DNA of 64,000 nt from contig WKLE02001329.1 of NCBI GenBank assembly GCA_014885115.2, forward strand, positions 28,188 to 92,187, written 5' to 3'. Positions 53,478 through 64,000 of the stretch are shown here, one piece after another. Position 1 is the stretch's first letter. Every line of letters starts with the position of its first letter. A program made the translations under genes and the position numbers. The notes under the pieces were generated by a model. The model ran no database searches, was not told the DNA's origin, and saw nothing but the letters and a program-made list of their open reading frames with translations. Source of the DNA: Asterionellopsis glacialis (lineage: Eukaryota > Bacillariophyta > Plagiogrammaphyceae > Rhaphoneidales > Asterionellopsidaceae).

Positions 53478-54245
53478 ATGCGTATTGCAGTTGCTGTTTC
53501 CGCTTTGCTTGCCTCTTCGGCATACGCATGGATTCCTGTTACCCCTTTTAAAAATGCAAGAATCGGTACTAGAACATCCTTGAATATGGCGTTGGACTAC
53601 AACGACCCTCTGGTTGCCGAAGAATTCGCTAAAGTCCAACCGTTGACATTCGAAGAAGTCGAGGAAGAATTGTTGGAAAGCGGTATCAGAGCTCCACCTA
53701 CCATGAATGATATGGAAGTCAAATTCATGTTAGTTGAAGTACGAATGAGAAGGGAAGGAAAACTTGGAGACAACAAAAAGAAGAAAGAAAGGCCAGCAAC
53801 ATTCTCGTCGAAATTCGAAGAAGCCATGTGGACCAAACCAGCATTTGAAGAGTATTACAACAGTCTAAAGAGCAAAGATGATCACAATGCAATGAACGTA
53901 GCTGCAGAATATGTCAACAATCCTGAATTGGCAGAGCAGAGATACGGAAACGATTACAAACGTACTCTCCGTGAAGTCAAGGCCGCTCTTTCTGCACCGC
54001 CTCCGGTGAAGAGTCCTACAATTGTGTTCAGTGGGTTCCCTGCTAACATGGGAGAAATGGGTTGCAAAATGACACTTGAAGCTGTGGGACCTATTTCTGA
54101 CTTTGAATGTGCAGAGAGCGATGATTTCCCAATTCTCACTGGGAAGGTTACCTTTGAAGATATCGAAGATGCTAAGAAGGCTGTCGAACAATACAATGGA
54201 ATGGATATGGGAATGGGATCTGCTCTTGAGCTTACATCTGCTTAG
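53478..54245 (+). CDS. Plastid-targeted RRM-like protein
   Basis: A single exon of 255 residues from the ATG at 53478 (a GTG 18 bases upstream is not needed). Residues 1-17 are a signal peptide ending SSAYAWIP, an ASAFAP-like motif with Trp in place of Phe; a Ser/Thr/Arg-rich transit segment follows, so plastid import is inferred. Residues ~40-165 are charged and helical with a KKKKE cluster, of unknown family. The C-terminal ~75 residues look like an RNA-recognition-motif fold: TIVFSGFPANM (RNP2-like), GPISDFEC, ILTGKVTFEDIEDAKKAVEQYNGM (RNP1/alpha-2-like), but the aromatic residues that normally contact RNA are mostly missing. It keeps normal CpG content between two CpG-poor blocks. Role perhaps in plastid RNA metabolism; moderate certainty. 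Confidence 0.8.
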   Translation: MRIAVAVSALLASSAYAWIPVTPFKNARIGTRTSLNMALDYNDPLVAEEFAKVQPLTFEEVEEELLESGIRAPPTMNDMEVKFMLVEVRMRREGKLGDNKKKKERPATFSSKFEEAMWTKPAFEEYYNSLKSKDDHNAMNVAAEYVNNPELAEQRYGNDYKRTLREVKAALSAPPPVKSPTIVFSGFPANMGEMGCKMTLEAVGPISDFECAESDDFPILTGKVTFEDIEDAKKAVEQYNGMDMGMGSALELTSA

Positions 54246-57200
54246 CGAAAGTTTTCAGATTTACAACATTTAAAAAGATTTTTTAGTGAATGTGCAAATT
54301 TCTTGGTTAGTTTGAAATATGTTGAGTGTTGCTAAAGAAATGAGTTGATTAGATGGCAGCCTGAATAGTAGTATGATCAATTTTGCACTTGCATGTACTC
54401 CTTGAAATTATTTGTATATGTTGCTTGAATTTACTGCAAGGTCTTAGTGAATGTAGAAATTACCTCCAGAATGTTGCATTTCCATTGGATCTAGGGTGTA
54501 ATTATCCATCTTTACGCCCCGCGAATCTGAAATCAGAGCTCTTGATTCTCCATGCATATCTCCATACGAGTAGTTCCAGCTGGGACGGAAGTAACATTTC
54601 TGTCCGTCTCCCATACGTAGCTTCTACGTGATTGTACCGTTATGTCTGATTGTTGCGAGATTTGATTTTGGTTTTGTCTTGCGTGCACGCGTAATATCAT
54701 GGTGAATTGACAATGACCAAAAAATACTGTTTACATGCTACAATCAACCAACACAAACACAACAACCCACCTGATGCATCAAACGTACCTATGTCGGAAC
54801 CACCATGTCAAAGACTAACAAAAAATGACGACCTGGGAGCCAAAATATGGTTAATTGTTGTTTTGCCGGAGAAGCCACTTTTTTCGTAATCGCACAAAAT
54901 GGCCGAATTTAATCAACAATCTTTCATTTCAAAAGCTGTTATCATTCCATCTGACTAAATCAATGATGATGGTTTGAAAGATATCATCATTGTTATTATT
55001 AAAAAGGTTTATTGTTGTGTTTTTTGGTGATTTATCACCCTAGGATGTGACTTGGTCTTTGCCACATATTGTGATAGTAGTTAACTATGCCTAAGCACTT
55101 CCTTAATTAGAATTAATCTTAGGAGGCTCTAAATGTTGTATCCCTTCCATTTTCTTATGCTGTGGTTGGATACCATTGCAAGTTAACCAGTAGCCTAGAT
55201 ATTCTATCTGGGACATGGCAAAATGTGATTTGTTAACATTGACCACAAAACCAGCTTCAGTTAGGCGGGCAAGTACTGCATCAACTTTGCTGATGTGGTC
55301 TTTGAAGGTAGCACTTGATGTGATTAAAATATTGTCTATATAAGCCCGTGCAAAGTCTAGGTCACCTAGTATATCATTCATGATTTTCTGAAAGATATCA
55401 GGGCTGTTGGTTATACCTATAGGTAGGCGTTTATACCTGTATTTATCTATCTAGGTTTTGTAGTAGGTCAGCTATTTTTGGTCATGGAAATGGTTTCCTC
55501 TTAAATACCTTGTTGAGTTTATGAAAGTCAGTTACAATATGTACATTGCCTGTTTTCTTTGGTATGACAAATGTGGGGGCTGCCCATTCACTGTCATGGT
55601 TCTTTTCTAAAATGCCTATTGATTCTAGCCTACTTATTTCCCATTTAGTAGTTGCAATTAGAAATCTTTTCTGGTCGTTCGTGCTTGCAATTTTCCTTGG
55701 GCTTCATAAGTTTTTCAGACTTTGAGAGTTCACGATCAATATTGTCATGAACCTTGAGTTTCTCAAAGTAGTCCACAGTATCTTCCCACAAGAGATTGTG
55801 AGGATCAAGAATGCTAGCAAGTAGGGTGCATTGCCACTTAAGTGGTTTCATTCTATCTAGGATGTCAATGAGCTTGTCATCATCAAATTTTCAAATAGTT
55901 TTACCAATGTGATCCATTGGAAAATATGGCAAATATTTGTTCAAATGGCAAAGCCTTGCAACAAAGTCTTGCAACGTGAAGTTGCTGGTCATGGCCAGGT
56001 GGTACCAAAGGTAGTTCTTCTGGTGCCTTGCTGGGTGCCTAGACAAGAAAAAATTCTCACCTATGTCATTCAGTACCAGTTCAAACAGAGCTTCCAGATC
56101 TTTCTGAGCTGGTTCTTGAGGGTTGCATTTTTGCTCTGGCAGTTGGTATTGGCTGCTTGGAACAGCTGCCTTGCTCTACCCTTCAAAAGGGTCAATGCCA
56201 TGGATGTTTTGGATGAGGCTTTTGTGAGGAGTGGATAATCCTGCTCAACATTAGCAAACTCAATCCTCCACTGGATCCACTCTTCAGCAGATCCATCCTC
56301 AAATTGTTTCACTCTCTTCTCAATTGTCTCAGCATCTGAGCTTTGATCAGAGGGATTGATTCAGACCTTGATGGTCTTATATGCATCCTTGTCATTGTCT
56401 TTTGACTTTGACCTCTCCTTCATCATTTTTCACAAAAGGGATTGCAGGAGGATTCAGCAGAGTCTGCTGTTGACTCAAGTCCTGAGCTTTATTCTGAAAC
56501 TCATTGGAGGAGTAGGAAGTCTTCGTCTTTTGAAAGTTCATTACCTCTGAAAGAGGGAGTAACATTACTATACCCTATGCCACTAGTGTTGACAGCAGCA
56601 CAACACAACAATCAGACAATCAACACACAAAAGAAAAGAAGACTTTTCTGTGGTGGTGAAAATTATGAGCTAGTTTAAAGAGTTAGTTTTATGCTGGAGA
56701 AATCTGGCATCTAGTAAAAAGTAAATATTCAGGAAATATTAGTACTAAATGGTAAACTTTGGAGTCTGTCTGCTTGTCACTGCATCAATCAGTCATCCTC
56801 AAGAATGTCCTACAGGGAGTGTAGTTCACACCATCATGACTTCTAGCATTCTTTCAGCTTTGATCATACTCAACATGGAGCTGTATATTCTTGTGCTCGT
56901 TTTCCCTATTTTTTGTTCAGTAGGCAAGTACCACTAGCAGCAACAAAAGTAAGCCCTATATAACAAAAGCATTGAATGCACAAATAAAATCATTAACTCC
57001 TCATTGATCCTCCATGTAAAATATCTTCAGTACTAGGCAGCCCCCTGGAAGGCAGTCTGGCAGGGGGGTGCCCCTGAGAAACTTCAACAATGTGTCATAG
57101 TATGTCTGGTATTATGAGTAGTACATCCAGGTATGACACATACTGCACTATGCTGACAACAAATATGAAAAGGAAGTAGTTTTATTAGAGTGAGTAAATT

Positions 57201-60200
57201 ATGAGCTATTTTAACTAGGCACTAAAAAAATACTTGCCAATCCACCTTTCATCTTTGACACCTCCCAAATATAGCAGGGTCAATGGTTGATCTACTTAGA
57301 AATTGCATCCGCCAGGGTTCAGTTTTCTTATGAGAACCAAGCTCCTCTCCCTGACAAAGGCAAGCCTATTTGGCATCATAACTGGAAAAATACTAGGCAT
57401 AAGGAAATCCCTCAGAACTTACCTCATCATAACTTGTGTGATGTTAGTTTAGCTTATAAATTTAATATTTGGATAAATGAATCATGTCTGATTGTTGTGT
57501 TGTCTATTTCTCTGTTCTAATTACTTTAGTGTCATGCCCAACCTAATTTGTGTAAAGCGTAAATGACATTTTTACCATCACCAATTCACTGCAATATTAC
57601 ACATGCATATATAAGATAAGAAAAAGAGATAATCTTGTGATAAACAGACACACTGGTACAAATATGTAGTAGAAAGTATGTACAGAAGACAGATCAAAAA
57701 TGTTACTTCTGTCTCACCTAGATAGTTGGGAATAGAGCTCAATGTAGAACAAAACTTAGGCATCTGCTGGGATGATGATAGTGCATAATCATATGATATG
57801 AGTTGAACAACCACATCCAATTTAGAAATTTGATATTCAAAGGTAGCCTGTCTGCATACTACACAAGAATGCATCATCTGCCCTTCACATGCTTTTCCAT
57901 AATACTTTGCCAAATAAGATAAGTGAACATGCAGAACAATCTAAATCAAATGCTTCTCTATCTAAAAAATCATTCTGACATAGCAGTTCATCAAATATTA
58001 CAGTCCCCACAAACCAACTAATTTTTTGAAATAAGCATGAAATCAGAAAGAATCAAAGAAAAGATAGATATCTGAAGCTTCACAAACATATAAGATCAAC
58101 TGTTGTAGATTTACCACAATACTGTGAGCAACAAAATTTTTGCTGTACCTTTTGTCTCTAATGTTGTTAATGGAATAGAGTATTTTATTTCAGTTTTTTA
58201 AAGTAAAACACAAGATTTTTCAATTTAATTTTAGAGCAGTAGTGAGGTATTATTTTATGGGTACTATGGCTGTTCTATATTAAGGTCACTCATCCCATAT
58301 GTATGGTTGCTAGCATGAGATAAATGTTAAACCTGAGTCAGCATGACCTAGCCCTGATATTCTTCTAATCTAGGTGAGGCTTATTAGTTTTGACCTTAAA
58401 ATATGCTATTAAATCTGTCTAGAGGTGCAGTTGGCAGATCATTGGTGATATAAAGTATTGGTGAATGAGCCCTGGAAAATGCATAGAGAAAACATCTTTC
58501 AGCAGCAAGAGAGACTACACTCTTTGAGTGGTTTTTGGTGTTGGTATCCTTATTGTATTTGTAGCAAGGACATGCTAAAGTATGCTGATGAGTTGTTGGT
58601 ATAGGAGTTGGAGTGGAGTATTTGGGGTAGATTGACTTGTGGGGGTGTTGATATTAGTGGCATTCATGTTGCACCCTGTAGGGGTAGGGCTCTAGAGATT
58701 TTTGAAAGGAAAAAAATTAAAAGGTACTGAAATGTTTCAGTTTTAATGTGATTGTTTTTTTTGCACTTTAATCAAGCAATATAATGATTATACCTCAAAA
58801 ATGGAGGGATTAAATCTCTGAGTTCCTCTCTACATCATCTCTCATCATAATAACTGCAATCTGAAAGTAATCATGTAGTAGTACAGCAGAAGTAAAAATC
58901 ATGATGCTCCCTTTTATAATCACCAGAAGCCACAGTACATCATGTGTACTGATTATCAATTTCAGCTCTTTTCTTTTATTGTCCACTACTAAGGTAACTG
59001 GTAGGACCTGCATCTATACACGGACAAGGATAAGAACAAGAACAAAAACAAAATGGAACAAGAACAACAAAGGTACAAATACATAAACAAAACAAATCAG
59101 AAGAATCATGGCAAAATCAATCAGTGTCTGCAACATTGACTCTAACAATTCTTCATCAGATAATGAGGATATACTGTGTCTCTTCCCATCATCAAACCAA
59201 GGAAATGCAAATAATCATAATGTCTACTATTTGTATGGAATCACCCCTCCTTTTACATCTTACATCTGAAGGTTCTCTTGCTACTAATAATCAAAGTGAT
59301 AATACATATGAGGAGGATTGCATTGAAGAAGACATAGCTATCCAAGCTGCAAGAACAAAAGTATGTCTGATCAAATTGTTGGAACCAATCATCATGATGA
59401 TAAAGAGGAAGAATCAAACTTATCCAATAGATACCAACAATAATAAATGACTGTTGTACATATTGGCTACTGAACAACACAATGATAGAAAAATTTCATA
59501 GTTGACCCTTCATTTGTTGAATCTTATTTCTCTCTGACAGCTTTTTTGAATTTTCAAATGAAAAAATTACAATATTATTTAAAAAAATCCAAAATAATAT
59601 TGGTGTATGAAGCATTGCAAGTTGTTATATCGCATTGACTTGATACTCAACATGGGATTTGCAAATAGTAAAAGTCTAGCCTCTAGATTTACAGTTAAAT
59701 ATATTAAATTAACCAATTTATATGAAACTGAAATTGACTTACTATGGAAGTATCATGATATTGTTCTCATCAAAGATTTTATCAAAGATGTCAAAAATAA
59801 TTGCTTATCCACTATTTCATGACGCTGACAGTAGCTATGACATCATCAATAGAAATCAATTAAGTATTTATTGGTATTTTTGGCTAAGATTGAGAAATAT
59901 CTTCCAGCACTTTGTCAAGCTTGGAATTTCCTATTTTGGGCAGGAATCCCAGAAGCTTGAGAATAGAAACAAGAAACCCAACATACAGTCTCTTTTACTG
60001 TACCATTTCTTAATTAATACTGTGGTATCTGGGAAAAGCCTAGAGGACTTACGTCGGGTGTAAGCGGTAGTTGAAGCAGATCTCTTTCAACTATGGTTTT
60101 ATACCAAGAATCGGAGAAAAAATAAATAATGATTACTGTATTTAATTTGTATTTCCTTGAATTCGATCCAATGTACCGGTACTACTTTGTATGTATCAAA

Positions 60201-61884
60201 TATATTAAATAATACTTCTTCTGTAAAAAAAACGTTCGAATAGGGGTATATTACCAATGCTCTACTGTATATATTCAAGTTGTTTTCTTATATTTTAAGA
60301 GTGCGTAAGATGTATTATTACAAATCTGCTATTATTCTCGTATATACATACGGATGTTTGTAAAAATTACTAAGTTCCTGGCAGCAGGTAGAGGTAATAT
60401 TACAAAAAGAAGGGATACTGTAGATATGATATCTCTCTGATCGTAAATTATCTCAAAATGACTTTCTACTAAATTGAAACGACAAAAAGACTGCATACAA
60501 AAAATGTACGGTAAAGTAATATTCCCACCTGTTATGGATAGGTATAAATACTTGTTACCTGATGCCTGTGCAGTTTTCGTGACACGTTCAAACATGAAGT
60601 GCAGGGCTAGTTTTTTTTGCGCGGGTGGGTTTCTGTCGCGTCAATATCAACCACCCATATCTAAAACTACAGCACAAATAAATAAAAGTGCTGCACAAAT
60701 AAGGTACTATATTTTGTACTTTTTAGTCGTACACATTCTTGGGAGCCTAAACTTTTTTTGAATAAAAGGAAAACGGCTTTTTCATATGATGTTCTCTATA
60801 TAATTTTCATAAAAGTCTTATATACGTGAAGTCGTTTCGACTCCAAACTATCAATTCGAAGAACAAAAGTTTGTTAAACATTTACTCTTGATAATTTAGT
60901 CGAAAAACGGTACAGTACACCAAATCTCTGGGGGGCTCACCAGAAAACCAATAGGCTGTTTCTTTTTTTTCAAAACATAAAACAAACTCCATCTTCAATA
61001 TGCGACAAGAATAAAAAAGGGTATAATAGTAATTTAATCTCTAACAAGTAGTAGTAATCACCAAGTATTTCAATATATGAACGGTGTAATACCTTCACAG
61101 GTATCTTCTACGTAAAACTCAGTAATAAGGCGGAATATGAAAAAAAATCATTTGATGTTTTTACTACTGGAAACCAAATGACGAGTCACGCACGGTACTC
61201 GTTACCACGAATACGTACGAGTAGATTAAATTAAAGTTGTACTAACAATAAAGCCCCCTATTTATTTAAATGGAATATCTGAACTGTATTTCAGTTTATC
61301 CTTGTATTTTTAGTTTGTTTTCATGTATTAGGATATTCGCCCTACATTGATAAAAACTAAATATATATATAGTAGACAGACTGGGAGATGAAAATGATTA
61401 TTATAGTCAAGAACATGTCTTATTTAACACTTAAGAAAGCAATTTTGTACAGAAATAAATTTGCATTCTTCTACCTTCATTAATCTGTTTCTGAGAAATG
61501 AATACAGTATTATTATTTATTATTAATAAATATAAATACTGCAAATAAGGCAGGAGCTCTCGAAAAGAAAGTGCACAGCCTTCTAACCACAGACGAAGGT
61601 AAAGTACTCGTACTCGTACTCGTAGTGATGTTGTAGGATTTCCATGATGAAAAAAATCTCGACGGCGACACATTTTTGAAGGACAAAAACTATTAAACGA
61701 AGTTTCTCGGTGGCGGCGAGGACAGTCAAATCTTTCCTAGAGAGGAAAACTCAGGCGGCGGCGCCGCGACAAGACTTCTTACACGATTTGTCTTGTAAAG
61801 CGAACATACACACACACTCTCTCTTTCTCTCATCAATAAAAAGACGAGAAGATTGTTGTCGCTAGTAGACTCTAGATAGATATC
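54246..61884. other. Long gene-poor region with decayed transposons
   Basis: No intact gene is supported over 7.6 kb. ~54.9-59.6 kb is CpG-poor and contains a Ty3/gypsy remnant (55080-56320) and other broken open stretches, for example 59109-59270 (MAKSISVCNIDSNNSSSDNE, then a stop) and 59722-60063. 60.1-61.9 kb is AT-rich with normal CpG and nothing recognisable; the last few hundred bases should hold the promoter of the CRAL-TRIO gene. An RNA-gene search by eye found nothing convincing. Confidence 0.6.
55080..56320 (-). mobile_element. Decayed Ty3/gypsy retrotransposon fragment
   Basis: Reading the reverse strand, 56312-56070 resembles a gag core (AEEWIQWRIEFANVEQDYP). After a gap come VHIVTDFHKLNKVFKRKPFP (~55560-55480) and YKRLPIGITNSPDIFQKIM then AYIDNILITSS (55435-55310), the reverse-transcriptase core. 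The catalytic YxDD is now YIDN. A stop follows RKPFP, another follows NLDR, and ~35 family residues are missing between NLDR and YKRLP, so the copy is dead. RNase H and integrase domains and LTRs were not found. Strand and order (gag then RT) are consistent with one element. Confidence 0.8.
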
Positions 61885-62969
61885 ATGGCGTGTTCCTTCA
61901 CAGCGCCATGTTTCACTCTTATGCAGTTACGGCGACAAATACAATCCATGACTATAGAAGATCGAAAAAGACAGCAAGCTGATATGAAGGGCACTGGGGA
62001 ATATGATATCAAGGAAACACCAAAACTGATACGGGAGTCGTTGATACAGCTAGACGCAGAGATGGAACAACTGAGTGACACCGAAAATTATCAAATGGCC
62101 GAGTTTTGTTGTCCTGATTATGCCAAGGGAGATAAATTCCGTCTTATGTTTCTTCGATCTGAATGCTTCAATGTGAAACTTGCAGCAATCCGGATGAAGA
62201 AATACTGGGACGCAAAAGTTTATCACTTTGGATCCAGCAAGGCGTTCCGTGAGTTAACCTTGGACGATCTAGACAAAGACGATTTGTTAGCCGTGGAAAT
62301 GGGGGGACTGCAAATATTGCCCAAGAAAGATGCCGCGGGAAGAGGGTTACTTTATTGGAATCGGACTCGCTTCCTAGACAAACCAGGTCAAAATAAGAGA
62401 ATGGTAGGTGATCTTCATGGTGTTACTATCTTAGTTGGTTTTATGTAGTCTTGTGTGAAATGAAAACTCATATTCCGTGCGACTCTCTTCCTCCCTCTCT
62501 GTGTACGTCTCTCTCTGCCGCTCTCTAGGGCCGCTATGCATTTTACTTGATACATGCAGCACTTGAAGATGAATCCATTCAAAAACACGGTGTCATTCAG
62601 ATATTTGTGCTGAACAAGTTTATACGTGATATTCAAAGAATACTGATTGTGCATTGTTTGAATGCGCTTCCAATTCGATTTGTCGCTGTACACAAATTTA
62701 AACAAGGGCCAAACCAGTTGAGACACACAATTGAGCAACTCCTACATTTGTTCCCTGCTGATCTACGTATTCGTCAAGCTGTCCATGAGGTTGGGATGAT
62801 TGACGATGAAGACTTGGCTCCGTATGGATTCTCTTTATCGATGCTCCCCCCTGAAATTGGAGGTACACTTCAATTTGATTTTAAGGATTGGTTACGGAAA
62901 CGAAAAAAAAACGAGGATGAATCTATCAAAACGTTGATTACTGAAGAATTGACTGACTCCTTATTTTGA
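61885..62969 (+). CDS. CRAL-TRIO (SEC14-like) lipid-binding protein
   Basis: Exons 61885-62403 and 62529-62969, both in phase 0, give 319 residues. The N-terminal helical part (~70-110, FLRSECFNVKLAAIRMKKYW) matches the CRAL-TRIO N-terminal segment. The lipid-binding fold covers ~120-300 with RGLLYWNRTRF, GRYAFYLIHAAL across the junction, ALPIRFVAVHKF in the place of the usual LP-x-R-x-K-x-x-H segment, and the hallmark LPPEIGGTL before the end. No signal peptide or membrane segment, so it is probably cytosolic. Known: the family binds or exchanges phosphoinositides, tocopherol or retinoid-like lipids. The ligand cannot be predicted. The ATG directly follows a CT-rich leader. Confidence 0.87.
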
Positions 62970-64000
62970 ACAACCCTTGTTCATGTGGACAGGCACAGGT
63001 TTGTTTATTTTTTCCCTTCAAAGAAAAAATCAAAAATACCTTGGCAATATTTACATTCTATGGCTACTTTAAAAAAGCTATACATTGCTTTCGATGATAA
63101 AAACGTTGTCAAAAGCGTGAGGACTTTCTCGGCACTATCTTGGGATTTCTTATTATCGAAAAAACGATCATCTACTGGTACAGATACTCCAATACTGCAT
63201 ATAATATTTTTATGCACGCCAGCTCAACAGAGTCGTGGATGTCCTGCATAAGCAGTATCGCACATAAAGTACCTTTACGAAAAAAGGGTTTACGACATGG
63301 TTGATACTGTCACCACCTGTCGCAAAATCAACCAACATACCTGGTATGCATTTTTAAGTATAAAAGTGCAAGAGTTTGGGCTTTGTTGCAAGAAATCCTA
63401 ACGCAATCTTCCTTATCGAGGTATCAACAAACTCTTTCCGACTTATTACATTATGCGAGAAGGACCAAGTACAAAACTTAAACTTCTCTTTGAACAAGAA
63501 GTCCTTCAGAATTCATTCATCAAGCTAAAGAGCATCATTGCATGAGTAAAAATGCATAGTATTGATATTTGATATGGTAAATCTATACAAATATGAACAC
63601 ACAACCATTTCAAATGTGACCTTTATCTTGGAACTGCTTCATGCACACGATCAAAAAAGTACAATTATCCTTTCTTTTGGTATCCAGTTGTTGGGGTCTG
63701 GGTGTATCAAGAATTTTTACTGTCTTGTATCGACATAATCTAGACCAAATATAGGCAATGCGATTATTCATATTTTAATCCTCATGAATGGGCACAGTCT
63801 GTAGTAATAAAGTTTGGATGATAAGTGCATAAAACACATTTTTGAATTCCATCATTTTTCAACTTTATATATAAATTGCAAATTTGTATTTGAAAGTTTG
63901 GCATTGGGCGCACACATCCTGTAATTTCATACTTTATTGCTCTTCACGCGTGTGTTTGTAATTTGCGTTGAGCATGGTTGTCGTGGACATGAACATGTGC
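62970..64000. other. Right-edge region, no gene supported
   Basis: Several overlapping short open stretches occur, for example GINKLFPTYYIMREGPSTK ending at a TGA near 63543 and, in another frame, RVWALLQEILTQSSLSRYQ nearby. All are interrupted by stops within ~60 codons and no motif was recognised; they may be remnants of a decayed gene. Nothing can be said about a gene crossing the right edge. Confidence 0.45.

Noticed and set aside
63005..63217. 70-codon reverse-strand open frame after the CRAL-TRIO gene
   Set aside because: Begins with GTG right after a stop, no motif; could be a remnant exon but there is no support.

Overview
The window looks like nuclear DNA of a diatom (or a close secondary-plastid stramenopile). 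Genes are split by short GT-AG introns, mostly about 75-250 bp. Several products start with a signal peptide followed by an ASAFAP-like plastid-import motif (VASFSP in a DEAD-box helicase, SQAFTV in an ATP synthase alpha-like protein, AYAWIP in an RRM-like protein). One secreted giant carries the PS/T-rich linker typical of diatom extracellular proteins. The DNA is AT-rich, genes lie on both strands, and there are no operons, rRNAs, recognisable tRNAs or CRISPR arrays.

Layout: 1-3121 (-) is a gene running off the left edge: YbaK-like deacylase + ankyrin repeats + DEDDy 3'-5' exonuclease. 4514-6751 (+) is a vWA / J-domain protein, followed by a broken 6-phosphofructo-2-kinase fragment. 8799-11762 (+) is a large disordered protein. 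14087-22969 (+) is a seven-exon gene for a ~2,692-residue secreted beta-helix / DUF1800 / DUF1501 protein. 23190-25051 (-) is a plastid-type DEAD-box helicase; 25831-27384 (-) a poly-Q Golgi-type sulfotransferase; 28648-30904 (+) NADPH-cytochrome P450 reductase; 31290-32939 (-) a PhyH-type dioxygenase; 33488-35453 (+) an ADCK/UbiB kinase; 35625-37765 (-) a GT4 glycosyltransferase with a membrane tail; 39814-41273 (-) homoserine O-acetyltransferase; 42155-44285 (-) a plastid ATP synthase alpha-like protein without a P-loop; 45480-46991 (-) protein phosphatase 1. 47-60 kb is repeat-rich, with decayed transposons strongly depleted in CpG, interrupted by one CpG-normal plastid-protein gene (53478-54245). 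61885-62969 (+) is a CRAL-TRIO protein.

The genes do not form one pathway. Most are housekeeping: methionine synthesis, P450 electron supply, PP1 signalling, quinone/lipid kinase and sugar transfer. The unusual items are the YbaK-ankyrin-exonuclease fusion, the DUF1800-DUF1501 giant, the pseudo-ATPase alpha, the intergenic clusters of GGTACC-type palindromes, and the sharply bounded CpG-poor transposon blocks. Exon junctions were deduced by eye from splice consensus, reading frame and protein-family continuity; none is backed by transcript data.
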